Shown one piece after another: positions 51,355-60,416 of a DNA stretch of 64,000 bases (positions within the stretch are counted from its first letter, which is position 1; every line of letters begins with the position of its first letter). This stretch comes from Chryseobacterium sp. OSA05B (lineage in GTDB: Bacteria; Bacteroidota; Bacteroidia; Flavobacteriales; Weeksellaceae), in the NCBI RefSeq assembly GCF_019970065.1, contig NZ_JAHXYH010000004.1, positions 124,001 through 188,000 of the forward strand, written 5' to 3'. Position numbers and translations under genes: made by a program. Below the pieces are notes generated by a model. That model did not search any database. It saw nothing but the letters and a program-made list of their open reading frames with translations, and was not told the origin of the DNA.

Positions 51355-52142
51355 ATTTGTTGTTTATGTATAAAGAAGTTTGGAAAGAATGCTTTGCCTC
51401 GATTTGCGCAATAAAATTTTTGGATTATACACATAATTATTTAGGCTCAGGAACAGGGTTTAAAGTTGAAAATTTTATAATCACAAATCATCATGTATTT
51501 ATGGGGTATTTAGCCGCAGAATATATTGAAATCAGCTTTGTGAAAGAAGACGGAAATACGGTTAGTGCACTTAAAAGGTATCATAAGACTGATTTTTTAA
51601 ATATGTTAAGGGATTCGCTGCCTGAAAGTTCATGGGATTTTGCAATTTTAAAACTACCAGAGAAAGATTTTGAAGGAATACCCTCACTTGAATTTTCAAA
51701 TGATCAGATTCAGATAGGTGAATCGACAGCTATACTAGGATATCAATTTTTACAACCTAATCTATCAATTAAAAGGGGCATCATTTCTTCACTTTTGAAA
51801 GAGGCAGGAGTAAATAAGATACAAATAGATTCATCTGTTAATAAAGGAAATTCTGGAGGGCCTTTGATAAATCTTTCTAATAAAAAAGTAATAGGAATAG
51901 TTACAAGAAAGGGAACGGGCTTAAGTGATGCTTTTGGTGAATTGATGAAGAGTTATGACCAAAACATTGAATACCTTCAAAAATCTCCAGCAACTATGAT
52001 TATTGGTGATTTTAATCCTAAAGAAATATTGATAATAAACCAAGAACAGATGAAACGTACAGCTAGAGAGATCGAAAGGTCTTCCAATGTTGGAATTGGA
52101 TATGCATATTCTTTGGACAAAGTACAAGAATTCTTTAAATAA
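51339..52142 (+). CDS. Trypsin-like serine protease, cytoplasmic, AT-rich
   Basis: 267 aa from the ATG at 51339, overlapping the regulator gene by 16 bp; an internal ATG at 51366 is an alternative start. The chymotrypsin-fold triad is complete: TNHHVF (His51/52), SWDFAIL (Asp100) and NKGNSGGPL (Ser172), as in HtrA/Do proteases, but there is no signal peptide and no PDZ domain. The C-terminal 60 residues (IIGDFNPKEILIINQEQMKRTAREIERSSNVG) are unrecognised. Codon use is noticeably more AT-rich than the neighbours, suggesting acquisition. Substrate unknown. Confidence 0.85.
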   Translation: MAGKLNLLFMYKEVWKECFASICAIKFLDYTHNYLGSGTGFKVENFIITNHHVFMGYLAAEYIEISFVKEDGNTVSALKRYHKTDFLNMLRDSLPESSWDFAILKLPEKDFEGIPSLEFSNDQIQIGESTAILGYQFLQPNLSIKRGIISSLLKEAGVNKIQIDSSVNKGNSGGPLINLSNKKVIGIVTRKGTGLSDAFGELMKSYDQNIEYLQKSPATMIIGDFNPKEILIINQEQMKRTAREIERSSNVGIGYAYSLDKVQEFFK

Positions 52143-52155
52143 ATTATTTTATTAA

Positions 52156-53052
52156 TTACCGATAATCTATCCTGTTAGACTCTGTATCTTCAAGTTGTTT
52201 TATAATAGATTTTGGGATTTCATCACTGTCAATCGGGAAGCTGATAGAGTCTGAAATAAAAGATTTTCGGTCTGCTTTCTGGAATATTTCGAACAGGGCT
52301 ATCGGCTCCTGATTAAAACTGATACATGTACTTATAAAATGAACCTCATGGAGCTTGTATTCTGGATTTTTAAGCTTTTCCTTGATATCTTTTATCCTTG
52401 AGATAAAATGCCGCTGGCGGATAAACGTATTGCTGTTCATGATGATGAATACGTAATCGGAGTAGGCCGTCACTTTTCCGAAATATTTATGATGGTCGCC
52501 GCCGCTTCGCTCGATGAAATATTCACCGGTGGTTTCGGATTTGTAGATCTCCATGGCAGAACGCCATATGCGCTCGTCTCTTGCCTGTAAAGGATTCTCC
52601 GGCAGATTTCTGTTATACGAATACCAGCAGCCTACTAAACGGTCTAAAAGGGCTGTATTCTGATTCACATTATTCATATCGATCCTGAGATCATTGAAAT
52701 TGAATGCTTCTGTGTTCGAATTTACGAAATCTATATAATTTGAATACCCCAATACTTTCACAATCTGGCTTAATTTGGCGAGATTCGGCCTGCTTAAAAC
52801 CGCATTATTATTGTGTTGATACTTCTTTAATTTGTTGATTACAAGATGCTCATAAAGATAATTCGTACCCAGGAGATCGGGTTCTTTCTTTATTCCTTTT
52901 TCTGAATGATCATTCGTAATCAGCTCGTTCAGTTCCGCGCTGATGTAGGTCCATTCTGTTTTGGTGACATCTTCCCATTGATTTTTTTTCAGAAAATGCT
53001 GACTCAGGAAATTCATTAATTTCTCAAGATGTTGAATATCCTCCTTTTTCAT
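52156..53052 (-). CDS. Hypothetical cytoplasmic protein
   Basis: 298 aa, not recognised. Helical N-terminal half (QHLEKLMNFLSQHFLKKNQW, LAKLSQIVKVLGYSNYIDFV) and a beta-richer C-terminal half (LVGCWYSYNRNL, YFIERSGGDHHKYFGKV, YVFIIMNSNTFI). No signal peptide or membrane segment. Convergent with the serine protease gene, 13 bp apart, and divergent from the glycine-tailed gene. The N-terminal part could be a small protein-protein interaction domain, but this is only an impression from the helix pattern. Confidence 0.75.
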   Translation of the reverse strand: MKKEDIQHLEKLMNFLSQHFLKKNQWEDVTKTEWTYISAELNELITNDHSEKGIKKEPDLLGTNYLYEHLVINKLKKYQHNNNAVLSRPNLAKLSQIVKVLGYSNYIDFVNSNTEAFNFNDLRIDMNNVNQNTALLDRLVGCWYSYNRNLPENPLQARDERIWRSAMEIYKSETTGEYFIERSGGDHHKYFGKVTAYSDYVFIIMNSNTFIRQRHFISRIKDIKEKLKNPEYKLHEVHFISTCISFNQEPIALFEIFQKADRKSFISDSISFPIDSDEIPKSIIKQLEDTESNRIDYR

Positions 53053-53177
53053 TGTAATAGTTTGCTTGTGTTATGTAAGACTAATATAAGATTTTTATAC
53101 ATCTAAATAAGATTTATGAAAGACTTTTATATTGTTTAATCCATTGATATTTGAGTAGAAAAATAAATGATAACACA

Positions 53178-53918
53178 ATGGAAACAACAATCTTATTAAA
53201 GGACGAAACCCTTTGGAAAAGGATACAGAACTTTTCACTGGATGCTTCAGATGCTGTTTTTCCTTTTTCGAAAAAACTGGCAAAGGAAGAGCGCTGGACG
53301 TTAGAGTTTGCTCAAAAAGCCATTCAGGAGTATAAAAAATTTGTTTATCTCTGCTGTATCCTACCCAATGGAGCTTCTCCAAGTGAAACGGTAGACAAAG
53401 TATGGCATATGCACCTGATCTACACACAGAACTACTGGGAGGAATTCTGCCCGAATATCTTAAAAAGAAAGCTCCATCACCATCCTTCAAAAGGAGGCGT
53501 TTCTGAGAAAAAGAAACATCAGGACTGGCATCATGACACTTTACATCATTATAAGGAAATCTTTCAGCAGGAAGCACCGGAAGATATCTGGACAGATCAG
53601 ATAAAGAAAAAAGATCAGCAGACTTTCTGGAAAAATGGACTTAAATTCCTTTCGCTGGGCAGCCTCTTATTTCTGATGTGTTCCTGCTCCGGAGGTATTT
53701 TGGGAGGAGTGATCATCACAATTTCATGCATCATGGGCTTCTTTATCTTCATGGGGTTTATTTCATGGATTTTCGAAGGAAATATCAACAGAGAACAGGA
53801 TAAAAATGTCAGCAGCAATTCCGATGGAGGTTCAAGCTGCAACAGCGGCTCCAGTTGTGGAGGCGGAGGCAGCTGTGGCGGTGGATGCGGAGGAGGTTGT
53901 GGCGGATGCGGCGGTTAA
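53178..53918 (+). CDS. Glycine-rich domain protein with Cys/Gly tail
   Basis: About 246 aa from the ATG at 53178 (an upstream TTG would add nine residues). The N-terminal part (about 1-140) resembles glycine-rich domain-containing protein (GRDP/DUF1399) sequences: YKKFVYLCCIL and VDKVWHMHLIYTQNYWEEFCPNIL. A hydrophobic hairpin (about 155-205, LGSLLFLMCSCSGGILGG..., GFFIFMGFISWIF) is followed by a C-terminal tail almost entirely Ser, Cys and Gly (CGGGCGGGCGGCGG). Similar tails close TIGR04222-type membrane proteins. Function unknown. Followed by two small membrane protein genes. Confidence 0.8.
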   Translation: METTILLKDETLWKRIQNFSLDASDAVFPFSKKLAKEERWTLEFAQKAIQEYKKFVYLCCILPNGASPSETVDKVWHMHLIYTQNYWEEFCPNILKRKLHHHPSKGGVSEKKKHQDWHHDTLHHYKEIFQQEAPEDIWTDQIKKKDQQTFWKNGLKFLSLGSLLFLMCSCSGGILGGVIITISCIMGFFIFMGFISWIFEGNINREQDKNVSSNSDGGSSCNSGSSCGGGGSCGGGCGGGCGGCGG

Positions 53919-53930
53919 AAAATAAGAGCT

Positions 53931-54287
53931 ATGAAAAAAATACTGTTCTACTCAGTCCCGGTACTGATAAGCATGATCTGGCTTATTCTTACACAGCAGA
54001 CCTGTAACCCGATCTCAATAAAAGGCCCTGAATTTCTGAAATTTTATTTGATTCTTGTGCTTGGTTTTTATGCTTTAGTGATGGTTTTGAAATCTTTTAA
54101 GGGAAACAGCTCAAAAACAATGTTTTACTTTATGATTTTAATTCTTTTACTGGGCATTGTAAAAGTAATTAAAGGTTTAATCATAGGAAAACCAGTCGGA
54201 TATCTTGTTGTGATACTTATTGCCGAAGGGGTGATCATTCTGTGTCAGCCAGGTGTAAAGTCCAATACAAAACATAAGCCTATTTAA
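53931..54287 (+). CDS. Hypothetical small membrane protein
   Basis: 118 aa with four predicted membrane segments (ILFYSVPVLISMIWLIL, LKFYLILVLGFYALVMV, TMFYFMILILLLGIVKV, VGYLVVILIAEGVIILC) and very short loops. No recognised family. 12 bp after the Cys/Gly-tail gene and 10 bp before the next membrane protein, so part of the same transcription unit. Confidence 0.75.
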   Translation: MKKILFYSVPVLISMIWLILTQQTCNPISIKGPEFLKFYLILVLGFYALVMVLKSFKGNSSKTMFYFMILILLLGIVKVIKGLIIGKPVGYLVVILIAEGVIILCQPGVKSNTKHKPI

Positions 54288-54297
54288 AACCAATATC

Positions 54298-55098
54298 ATG
54301 ACCAGGAAATTCACGGAAGTTGAGAAAAATATTCTATACAAGAATATTCCTTTGCAAAAGCAGGGCCATGCCATAGGGTGGGAACCGGTTTTGTTTATTG
54401 TTCTGACCCTAATCCTTTTTGTATTGGGAATCAAAATAATTTTATTTGATTATAATCCATTTTTTGATGATGAAAAAGAGACTTTGGGCTCTTTTCTCTA
54501 TTTTATGACGGCGTTTATCCCTATCGGTGCAGGATCTTTCGTAAGCGTTGCCGTTTTATTTATGCTCGTGAAAAATATGATTTTGTATCCAAAGTATGGA
54601 AAATACGCAGTAGAAAAGTCATTTGATGTGGCAGACATTGAGATTATTCAGGGGAATGGATCCGAAGATTTTATCATCCGGATTTTCAATAGCAGAGAAG
54701 GAAAAACAGAAATAAAAATCGGTCTGAAAATAGCCGTAGAATCCTCTTTAAAAGATAATTTTCTCACAGCAATTGAAAAATACAGCGTTAAAAATTCTAA
54801 AAGCATTCGTATTCCGTTTATGAAGATTCTGCATATTCTTGAAACGAAACCTTTTTCAGGAATGGTACATCTAAGATTAAATGATTTTTCCACCGGTATG
54901 AAACTGGATTCCAGCCAGCTGATCTATTCTTATGATGTTTTTTTCAAAACAAAATATAAGGTAATCTCCAGCTTAAAAACAAAAGAACCACTTTTTATCA
55001 ATTTCTACGGAGATGCTATTGAAAAAGAAATCAATTTTACAATGAGCGATGTGGAAAGTAAAATAACCTACTATTTTGTTGAAGATTATTTGCTTTAG
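54298..55098 (+). CDS. Hypothetical membrane protein
   Basis: 266 aa. Two membrane helices (LFIVLTLILFVLGIKIIL about 40-60, and GSFVSVAVLFMLVKNMIL about 83-100) followed by a soluble domain of about 165 residues with alternating beta pattern (DIEIIQGNGSEDFIIRIF, YKVISSLKTKEPLFINFYGDAIE). No known motif. Last gene of the three-gene unit. Function unknown. Confidence 0.78.
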   Translation: MTRKFTEVEKNILYKNIPLQKQGHAIGWEPVLFIVLTLILFVLGIKIILFDYNPFFDDEKETLGSFLYFMTAFIPIGAGSFVSVAVLFMLVKNMILYPKYGKYAVEKSFDVADIEIIQGNGSEDFIIRIFNSREGKTEIKIGLKIAVESSLKDNFLTAIEKYSVKNSKSIRIPFMKILHILETKPFSGMVHLRLNDFSTGMKLDSSQLIYSYDVFFKTKYKVISSLKTKEPLFINFYGDAIEKEINFTMSDVESKITYYFVEDYLL

Positions 55099-55142
55099 AT
55101 AGAACTGTATTTGGCTGATCAGGCCCGGAAAAATAAAAAAAC

Positions 55143-55172
55143 AACCCCAAAACAAAGTGCTTCGGGGTTTTA
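55143..55172. terminator. Hairpin between convergent genes
   Basis: AACCCC / GGGGTT stem with a 15-nt loop, followed by TTTTA on the plus strand; the A-run before it serves the minus strand. Confidence 0.55.
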
Positions 55173-55192
55173 TAGATATCAATTAAGATGAT

Positions 55193-55399
55193 TTAATTGT
55201 CTTGTTTTTCCTGATTTGGTTTGTAACCGTATTTGCGTACCATTGCTGAAGTGATCACAGCTAGGATAAGGGTGGCAGCAATATTTGAAGCTTCCGTATG
55301 TACAATCATCTGATAAAGATTATACCCAAAAACGGCACTTACAACAGGGATTAATAGCAGGTTGACAAAAGCATACTGGTTTTTTGAAGTCGTTTTCAT
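55193..55399 (-). CDS. Small two-helix membrane protein
   Basis: 68 aa. Two hydrophobic helices (FVNLLLIPVVSAVFGYNLYQMI and NIAATLILAVITSAMVRKYGY) with a basic N-terminus (KTTSKNQY) and a charged end. Not recognised. The 5' side has A/T-rich sequence and mnmA ends 81 bp further right on the same strand, so it could be read through from mnmA. Confidence 0.6.
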   Translation of the reverse strand: MKTTSKNQYAFVNLLLIPVVSAVFGYNLYQMIVHTEASNIAATLILAVITSAMVRKYGYKPNQEKQDN

Positions 55400-55480
55400 A
55401 GTGATATTTTTTATTGTTATTTACTGAGTAAGTCTAACAACTTAAAATTCGTTACAGAAAATTTTCAAAATTTTTTTTCT

Positions 55481-56668
55481 TTAGGCAATAACACCGCTTC
55501 CAATTAGCTCTTCATCAATATACCATGCTGCAAACTGACCTTCCGCAATCGCGGACTGTGGCTCTTCAAATTCAACATACAATGCATTCTCAAACTGATA
55601 AAGTACCGCTTTCTGCAATGCCTGTCTGTATCTGAATCTCGCCATGACTTCCATAGATTCCCCATTTTCCAACTTCATATCCTCACGAACCCAATGTACC
55701 TCCGAATTGTCGATTTTCAATGCTTTTTTGTGCAGTCCCGGAGAACTGTGACCTTCGCCCACAAAAATAATATTGTTTTCCATGTCTCTGGAGATGATAA
55801 AACAGCTTTCTTTATGGCCGCCGATGCCAAGTCCTTTACTTTGTCCGATCGTGAAAAACTGAGCGCCCTGATGCTTTCCGATCACTTTACCGTCAGCTTT
55901 TTTATAATTGATTTTCTGGGCTAAAAATTCCAGTTCTTCTTCTTTTGAAGAAAATTCAGGTTTTTCTACCGAGAATAATGGTGAATCTTTGAAGATCTCT
56001 ACAATTTCTCCTTCTTTAGGAACCAGCTGCTGCTGTAAAAACTGAGGAAGACTTACTTTTCCGATAAAACATAATCCCTGAGAATCTTTTTTATCAGCAG
56101 TCACAAGCCCGATTTCTTTAGCAATTTCTCTTACTTCCGGTTTTGTAAGCTCTCCGATTGGAAATAATGCTTTTGACAGCTGATCCTGACTCAGCTGACA
56201 CAGAAAATAAGACTGATCTTTATTGTTATCCTTTCCGGCTAAAAGATGGAATATTTCCTTTCCGTTTTCGTCAAAAGTAGAATTCACCTGCGCATAATGT
56301 CCTGTTGCCACTTTATCAGCGCCTAAAGACATCGCGGTTTTCATGAAAACATCAAATTTTACTTCTCTGTTGCACAAAACATCCGGATTCGGAGTTCTTC
56401 CTTTCTGGTATTCATCGAACATATAATCTACGATACGTTCTTTATAAAGCTCGCTCATATCGATCACCTGAAAAGGGATTCCTAATTTCTGAGCCACCAT
56501 CAGGGCATCATTACTGTCTTCAATCCATGGACATTCATCCTCCAGCGTTACTGAAGCATCATTCCAGTTTCTCATAAACAAAGCCACCACTTCATGGCCT
56601 TGCTGTTGCAGCAAATACGCTGTTACACTGGAATCTACACCTCCAGATAATCCTACTACTACTTTCAT
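55481..56668 (-). CDS. mnmA: tRNA 2-thiouridine(34) synthase MnmA
   Basis: 395-aa enzyme that thiolates U34 of Lys, Glu and Gln tRNAs using sulfur relayed from cysteine desulfurase. Seen: PP-loop [32 protein letters not shown] and the second catalytic Cys in [20 protein letters not shown], and the C-terminal barrel ending LIGSGVI. Slightly longer than E. coli MnmA, with an insert around residues 230-260 ([15 protein letters not shown]). With mnmG also in the window, two U34-modification enzymes lie in the same origin-proximal region. Confidence 0.95.
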   Translation of the reverse strand: MKVVVGLSGGVDSSVTAYLLQQQGHEVVALFMRNWNDASVTLEDECPWIEDSNDALMVAQKLGIPFQVIDMSELYKERIVDYMFDEYQKGRTPNPDVLCNREVKFDVFMKTAMSLGADKVATGHYAQVNSTFDENGKEIFHLLAGKDNNKDQSYFLCQLSQDQLSKALFPIGELTKPEVREIAKEIGLVTADKKDSQGLCFIGKVSLPQFLQQQLVPKEGEIVEIFKDSPLFSVEKPEFSSKEEELEFLAQKINYKKADGKVIGKHQGAQFFTIGQSKGLGIGGHKESCFIISRDMENNIIFVGEGHSSPGLHKKALKIDNSEVHWVREDMKLENGESMEVMARFRYRQALQKAVLYQFENALYVEFEEPQSAIAEGQFAAWYIDEELIGSGVIA

Positions 56669-56718
56669 TGTATTTCAATTTTACGAAACTCTTAACGGGA
56701 GTTCTTAGTTTGACCCAG

Positions 56719-56726
56719 CAAAAATA
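56719..56726 (-). promoter_or_regulatory. -7 promoter element of mnmA
   Basis: Minus strand TATTTTTG matches TANNTTTG, 50 nt upstream of the mnmA ATG. Confidence 0.4.
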
Positions 56727-56785
56727 CAATTAAAAAAATTCGCAAAAAAACCATAATTTTAAACATCGATAAAAACAATATTAAT

Positions 56786-57313
56786 ATGAAAAAGTTTATT
56801 ATTCCTTTATTTATAATAATTTCAGGATCAATGTTTTCCCAGGTTTCGGTAGGCACTGATTCCCAGGACAATAATAAATGGACCTTCGGAGGGGGAATAG
56901 GTTTAGGATTCGGAAGCAACAGTGCTTTTTACCTGCAGGCTTCACCAAGAGTGGGATATAGGCTGACCGACGATCTTGAGGCGGGTGTTGTAGGAAGTGT
57001 TTCCTGGCAGACCTCCAATTATTATAAATCCACAATGTTTGGCGTTGGACCTTTTGCTAATTACTATTTTGCAAGATCCTTTTATGTAGGGGCGAATCTT
57101 CAGCAGTATTTTATCAATTATAAAGACAAATTGTATGATTATAAAACCAATGAACAGGAAACTGCTCTATATCTCGGAGGCGGCTATATGCAGAGGATAG
57201 GAGGGAGCTCCTTCATGCAGCTTGGGGTGATGTACAATGTACTTTGGAAAGAAAATTCAAGTATATTCTCAAGTGGCCTTGTCCCGAATATAGGTTTTGT
57301 GGTAGGACTTTAA
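56786..57313 (+). CDS. Small outer-membrane beta-barrel protein
   Basis: 175 aa. Signal peptide (KFIIPLFIIISGSMFSQ), then an eight-strand-like pattern of alternating aromatic and glycine residues (WTFGGGIGLGFGS, FYLQASPRVGYRL, SFYVGANLQQYFINY, TALYLGGGYMQRI) closing with LVPNIGFVVGL. Fits the porin/OmpA-like barrel superfamily. Monocistronic, divergent from mnmA, and followed by a palindromic intergenic repeat. Specific role unknown. Confidence 0.82.
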   Translation: MKKFIIPLFIIISGSMFSQVSVGTDSQDNNKWTFGGGIGLGFGSNSAFYLQASPRVGYRLTDDLEAGVVGSVSWQTSNYYKSTMFGVGPFANYYFARSFYVGANLQQYFINYKDKLYDYKTNEQETALYLGGGYMQRIGGSSFMQLGVMYNVLWKENSSIFSSGLVPNIGFVVGL

Positions 57314-57320
57314 TTTTTTA

Positions 57321-57430
57321 TTTTCCACGGATCTCATGGATTTATACAGATAATTTCGCAATATTTTTTCTTTTTGACGAAAATTGAAGCATAAACATCC
57401 GTACAAATCTGTGAGATCCGCGGGAGAAAA
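57321..57430. repeat. Long imperfect palindromic intergenic repeat
   Basis: Left arm around 57321-57353 (TTTTCCACGGATCTCATGG...) is matched in reverse by the right arm around 57398-57430 (...TGTGAGATCCGCGGGAGAAAA), with partial pairing inside. The whole can fold into a hairpin of roughly 110 nt. It lies between the barrel gene and the clpC terminator, and looks like a REP-type dispersed element. Confidence 0.6.
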
Positions 57431-57455
57431 TTTAAAAAGACATATTTAAAAACAA

Positions 57456-57483
57456 AAAAGCACCGGAACATTCCGGTGCTTTT
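57456..57483 (-). terminator. Terminator of clpC
   Basis: AAAAGCACCGGAA / TTCCGGTGCTTTT 13-bp perfect stem with a 2-nt loop, 22 nt past the clpC stop, A/T runs on both sides. Confidence 0.8.
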
Positions 57484-57504
57484 CATTATAATGATATTAT
57501 TTGT

Positions 57505-60039
57505 TTACGGTTGAGAAGACTTTTCAGTCGTCTTTTTCGGTTTTGAAGTTTTTCCGGTCAGGCCGTCTTTAGCTTCATTCACGTCAAGAACTACGGTTTC
57601 TCCCTCATTTAATTGTTTGTTTACCAGCATTTCTGCCAATAAGTCTTCAATATATTTTTGGATCGCACGTTTCAATGGTCTTGCGCCGAAATCTTTATCC
57701 CATCCTTTTTCAGAAATAAAGTTTTTCGCATCTTCGGTTAACTCTACTTTATAGCCTAATTTTTCAAGTCTGCCATACAGTTTGTTCAGTTCGATATCGA
57801 TAATTTTCTTGATATCATCCTGTACCAGAGAGTTGAAGATCACAATATCATCAATTCTATTCAGGAATTCAGGGGCAAATGCTTTTTTAAGGGCATTTTC
57901 AATCGTACTTCTCGCTCTTGTGTCTGAACCTGTTTTCTTAGCAGAAGTTCCGAATCCTACACCGTCTCCGAAATCTTTAAGATCTCTTGTTCCGATGTTT
58001 GAAGTAAGGATGATGATTGTATTTCTAAAATCAATTTTTCTTCCTAAACTATCCGTAACATGACCTTCGTCCAGAATCTGTAATAGAATGTTGAATACAT
58101 CAGGGTGAGCTTTTTCAATCTCATCCAGAAGAATCACAGCATAAGGTTTTCTTCTTACAGCTTCAGTCAATTGTCCACCTTCTTCATATCCAACATATCC
58201 CGGAGGAGCTCCAACCAATCTTGAAACCGCAAATTTTTCCATGTATTCACTCATATCAATACGGATCAGAGATTCATCAGATTCGAACAGTTCTCTTGCC
58301 ATTACTTTAGCAAGCTCAGTTTTACCAACACCTGTTGTTCCAAGGAAGATAAACGTACCAATAGGTCGGTTCGGATCTTTAAGACCGGCTCTGTTTCTCT
58401 GAATTGCCTTAACAACTTTTTTCACAGCATCCTCCTGGCCGATCACTTTTCCGTTCAGCTTGTCATCCATCTGAGCTAATTTATCAAGCTCATTCTTGCC
58501 AACTTTCGTTACCGGAACTCCACTCATCATAGAAACCACCTCCGCTACATTTTCTTCTGTTACGGTTTCTTTTTTCTCTTTTACATCTTTGTCCCACTTA
58601 TCCTGGGCGGCATTCAATTCCATCTGAAGACGTTCCTCCTCATCCTTAAGCTTTCTTGCTTCAAGATAATCCTGAGCTTTTACAGCTTTCTGTTTCATTT
58701 CTTTGATATCCTCGATTTTCTTTTCAAAATCAATGATTTCAGTCGGAACTTTCATGTTTTTAATATAAACACGTGAACCAGCTTCATCCAATGCATCAAT
58801 AGCTTTATCCGGTAAGAAACGGTCTGTAATATATCTTGCTGTCAAATTGACACACGCCAGAATCGCTTCCGGAGTATACACTACATTATGATGTTCTTCG
58901 TACTTATCTTTAATCTGATTCAGAATCTGAATGGTTTCCTCAATGTTGGTAGGTTCCACCATCACTTTCTGGAATCTTCTTTCCAAAGCACCATCTTTCT
59001 CAATATACTGACGGTACTCGTCCAGCGTAGTGGCTCCGATGCATTGAATTTCGCCTCTTGCCAAAGCTGGCTTGAACATATTGGATGCATCCAGACTTCC
59101 CGTAGAACTTCCTGCACCTACAATGGTGTGAAGCTCATCGATAAATAAGATGACGTCTCTGTTCTTTTCCAGCTCAGTCATGATCGCTTTCATTCTTTCT
59201 TCGAACTGACCACGGTATTTGGTTCCGGCAACTAAACTCGCCAGATCCAAAGTAATAACGCGTTTTCCGTAAAGAACTCTCGACACTTTCTTCTGCTGAA
59301 TTCTTAAAGCCAGTCCTTCTGCAATGGCAGATTTACCAACTCCCGGTTCACCAATAAGAAGAGGGTTGTTCTTCTTTCTTCTCGATAAGATCTGAGAAAC
59401 ACGCTCAATTTCTTTTTCACGACCAATTACAGGATCCAGTTTTCCGTCTCTTGCCAAAGAAGTTAAGTCTCTACCAAAGTTATCCAATGTAGGGGTTTTA
59501 CTTTTTGCAGAGCCTAAATTTCCTGAAGGCTTCCTCATCTGCTCAAATTCCTCGCGGTCATCATCATCGTCATAAGCACTCATCTGTGGTGCCTGTCCGG
59601 AATTTTTAAGCATCGTCTGGTATTCCTTTGAAACTCCTTCATAGTCGATGTCATAAGCTCCTAAAATGTTTGAAGTAGGGTCCTCATATTTGTAAAGAAT
59701 GCCTAAAAGCAGATGAACGGTATTAATTTCATTGCTTTTATACTGTCTGCATTCTAACTCTGCACGTTTGATCGCATGGTCTGCCATCTTGGTGAAAGAA
59801 ATATTAGTAACCTCCTCAGAAATAGGATTAAGACTTGCTGTATTTAAAGTTTCAATTTTTCTTCTGATTTGTGTTAAATCCGCATTAAGGTTTTGAAGGA
59901 TTTCTTTTGCAGAGTTTTCCGTTTTTATAATACCTAAAAGTAGATGTTCTGTATTAAGAAATTCACTTTTCAGCCGTTTAGCTTCGCTTTTGCTTTGTTT
60001 GAACACTTGGCTCAAACCTTGTGAAAACTTATAATCCAT
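57505..60039 (-). CDS. clpC: ATP-dependent Clp protease ATPase subunit ClpC
   Basis: About 844 aa (start MDYKFSQGLSQVFKQ at 60039; an ATG 12 nt upstream is also possible). Hsp100 unfoldase that feeds ClpP. Clp N-repeats about 1-145 (LNTEHLLLGIIKTENSA, INTVHLLLGIL), first AAA+ module with LIGEPGVGKSAIAEG and FIDELHTIVGAGS, a UVR-like coiled middle (VKAQDYLEARKLKDEEERL), second AAA+ module with FLGTTGVGKTELAK and VILLDEIEKAHPD, and a C-terminal Lys/Thr tail. Length and middle region fit ClpC rather than ClpB. Monocistronic. Confidence 0.95.
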   Translation of the reverse strand: MDYKFSQGLSQVFKQSKSEAKRLKSEFLNTEHLLLGIIKTENSAKEILQNLNADLTQIRRKIETLNTASLNPISEEVTNISFTKMADHAIKRAELECRQYKSNEINTVHLLLGILYKYEDPTSNILGAYDIDYEGVSKEYQTMLKNSGQAPQMSAYDDDDDREEFEQMRKPSGNLGSAKSKTPTLDNFGRDLTSLARDGKLDPVIGREKEIERVSQILSRRKKNNPLLIGEPGVGKSAIAEGLALRIQQKKVSRVLYGKRVITLDLASLVAGTKYRGQFEERMKAIMTELEKNRDVILFIDELHTIVGAGSSTGSLDASNMFKPALARGEIQCIGATTLDEYRQYIEKDGALERRFQKVMVEPTNIEETIQILNQIKDKYEEHHNVVYTPEAILACVNLTARYITDRFLPDKAIDALDEAGSRVYIKNMKVPTEIIDFEKKIEDIKEMKQKAVKAQDYLEARKLKDEEERLQMELNAAQDKWDKDVKEKKETVTEENVAEVVSMMSGVPVTKVGKNELDKLAQMDDKLNGKVIGQEDAVKKVVKAIQRNRAGLKDPNRPIGTFIFLGTTGVGKTELAKVMARELFESDESLIRIDMSEYMEKFAVSRLVGAPPGYVGYEEGGQLTEAVRRKPYAVILLDEIEKAHPDVFNILLQILDEGHVTDSLGRKIDFRNTIIILTSNIGTRDLKDFGDGVGFGTSAKKTGSDTRARSTIENALKKAFAPEFLNRIDDIVIFNSLVQDDIKKIIDIELNKLYGRLEKLGYKVELTEDAKNFISEKGWDKDFGARPLKRAIQKYIEDLLAEMLVNKQLNEGETVVLDVNEAKDGLTGKTSKPKKTTEKSSQP

Positions 60040-60191
60040 AATATATCTCATTAGAATAATAGCAACAGTGCCAATTATTCATTATCTAAATTACAAATAT
60101 TTTACCAAAAATCAATTAATGACTTTATGGCAGAAAAAATTTTATTATCTTATTGAAAATGATTAAGTTTGTTATCCTTTAAAATTTCCCC

Positions 60192-60416
60192 ATGAATCCC
60201 GAAATTACTACTTATATCGGATATTCTGCATCAGTTTTTATAGTATTGAGTTTCATACTGAAAGATGTAAGAAAAATTAGAATAGTCAATATGATAGGCT
60301 GTATCTGTTTTGTCATTTATGGTGTTTTTAATGGTTTGCTTTGGCCGGTTATCATTCCAAACGGTCTGATTTGCTTTATTCAGATCTATTATTTAATATT
60401 TGGCGGGAAAAAATAA
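60192..60416 (+). CDS. YgjV-like small membrane protein
   Basis: 74 aa with three membrane helices (GYSASVFIVLSFIL, VNMIGCICFVIYGVF, LLWPVIIPNGLICFIQIYYLIF), similar in layout to the YgjV/PQ-loop-like half transporters (YSASVFIVLSFILKDVRKIRIVNMIG). The downstream glycosyltransferase ATG overlaps its stop codon (TAATG), so they are translated together. Possible lipid or sugar-related membrane function from context only. Confidence 0.75.
   Translation: MNPEITTYIGYSASVFIVLSFILKDVRKIRIVNMIGCICFVIYGVFNGLLWPVIIPNGLICFIQIYYLIFGGKK

Noticed and set aside
58770..58775. CACGTG inside clpC as a parS site
   Set aside because: Right half fits but the left half is AT-only with five mismatches, and it lies within conserved coding sequence.
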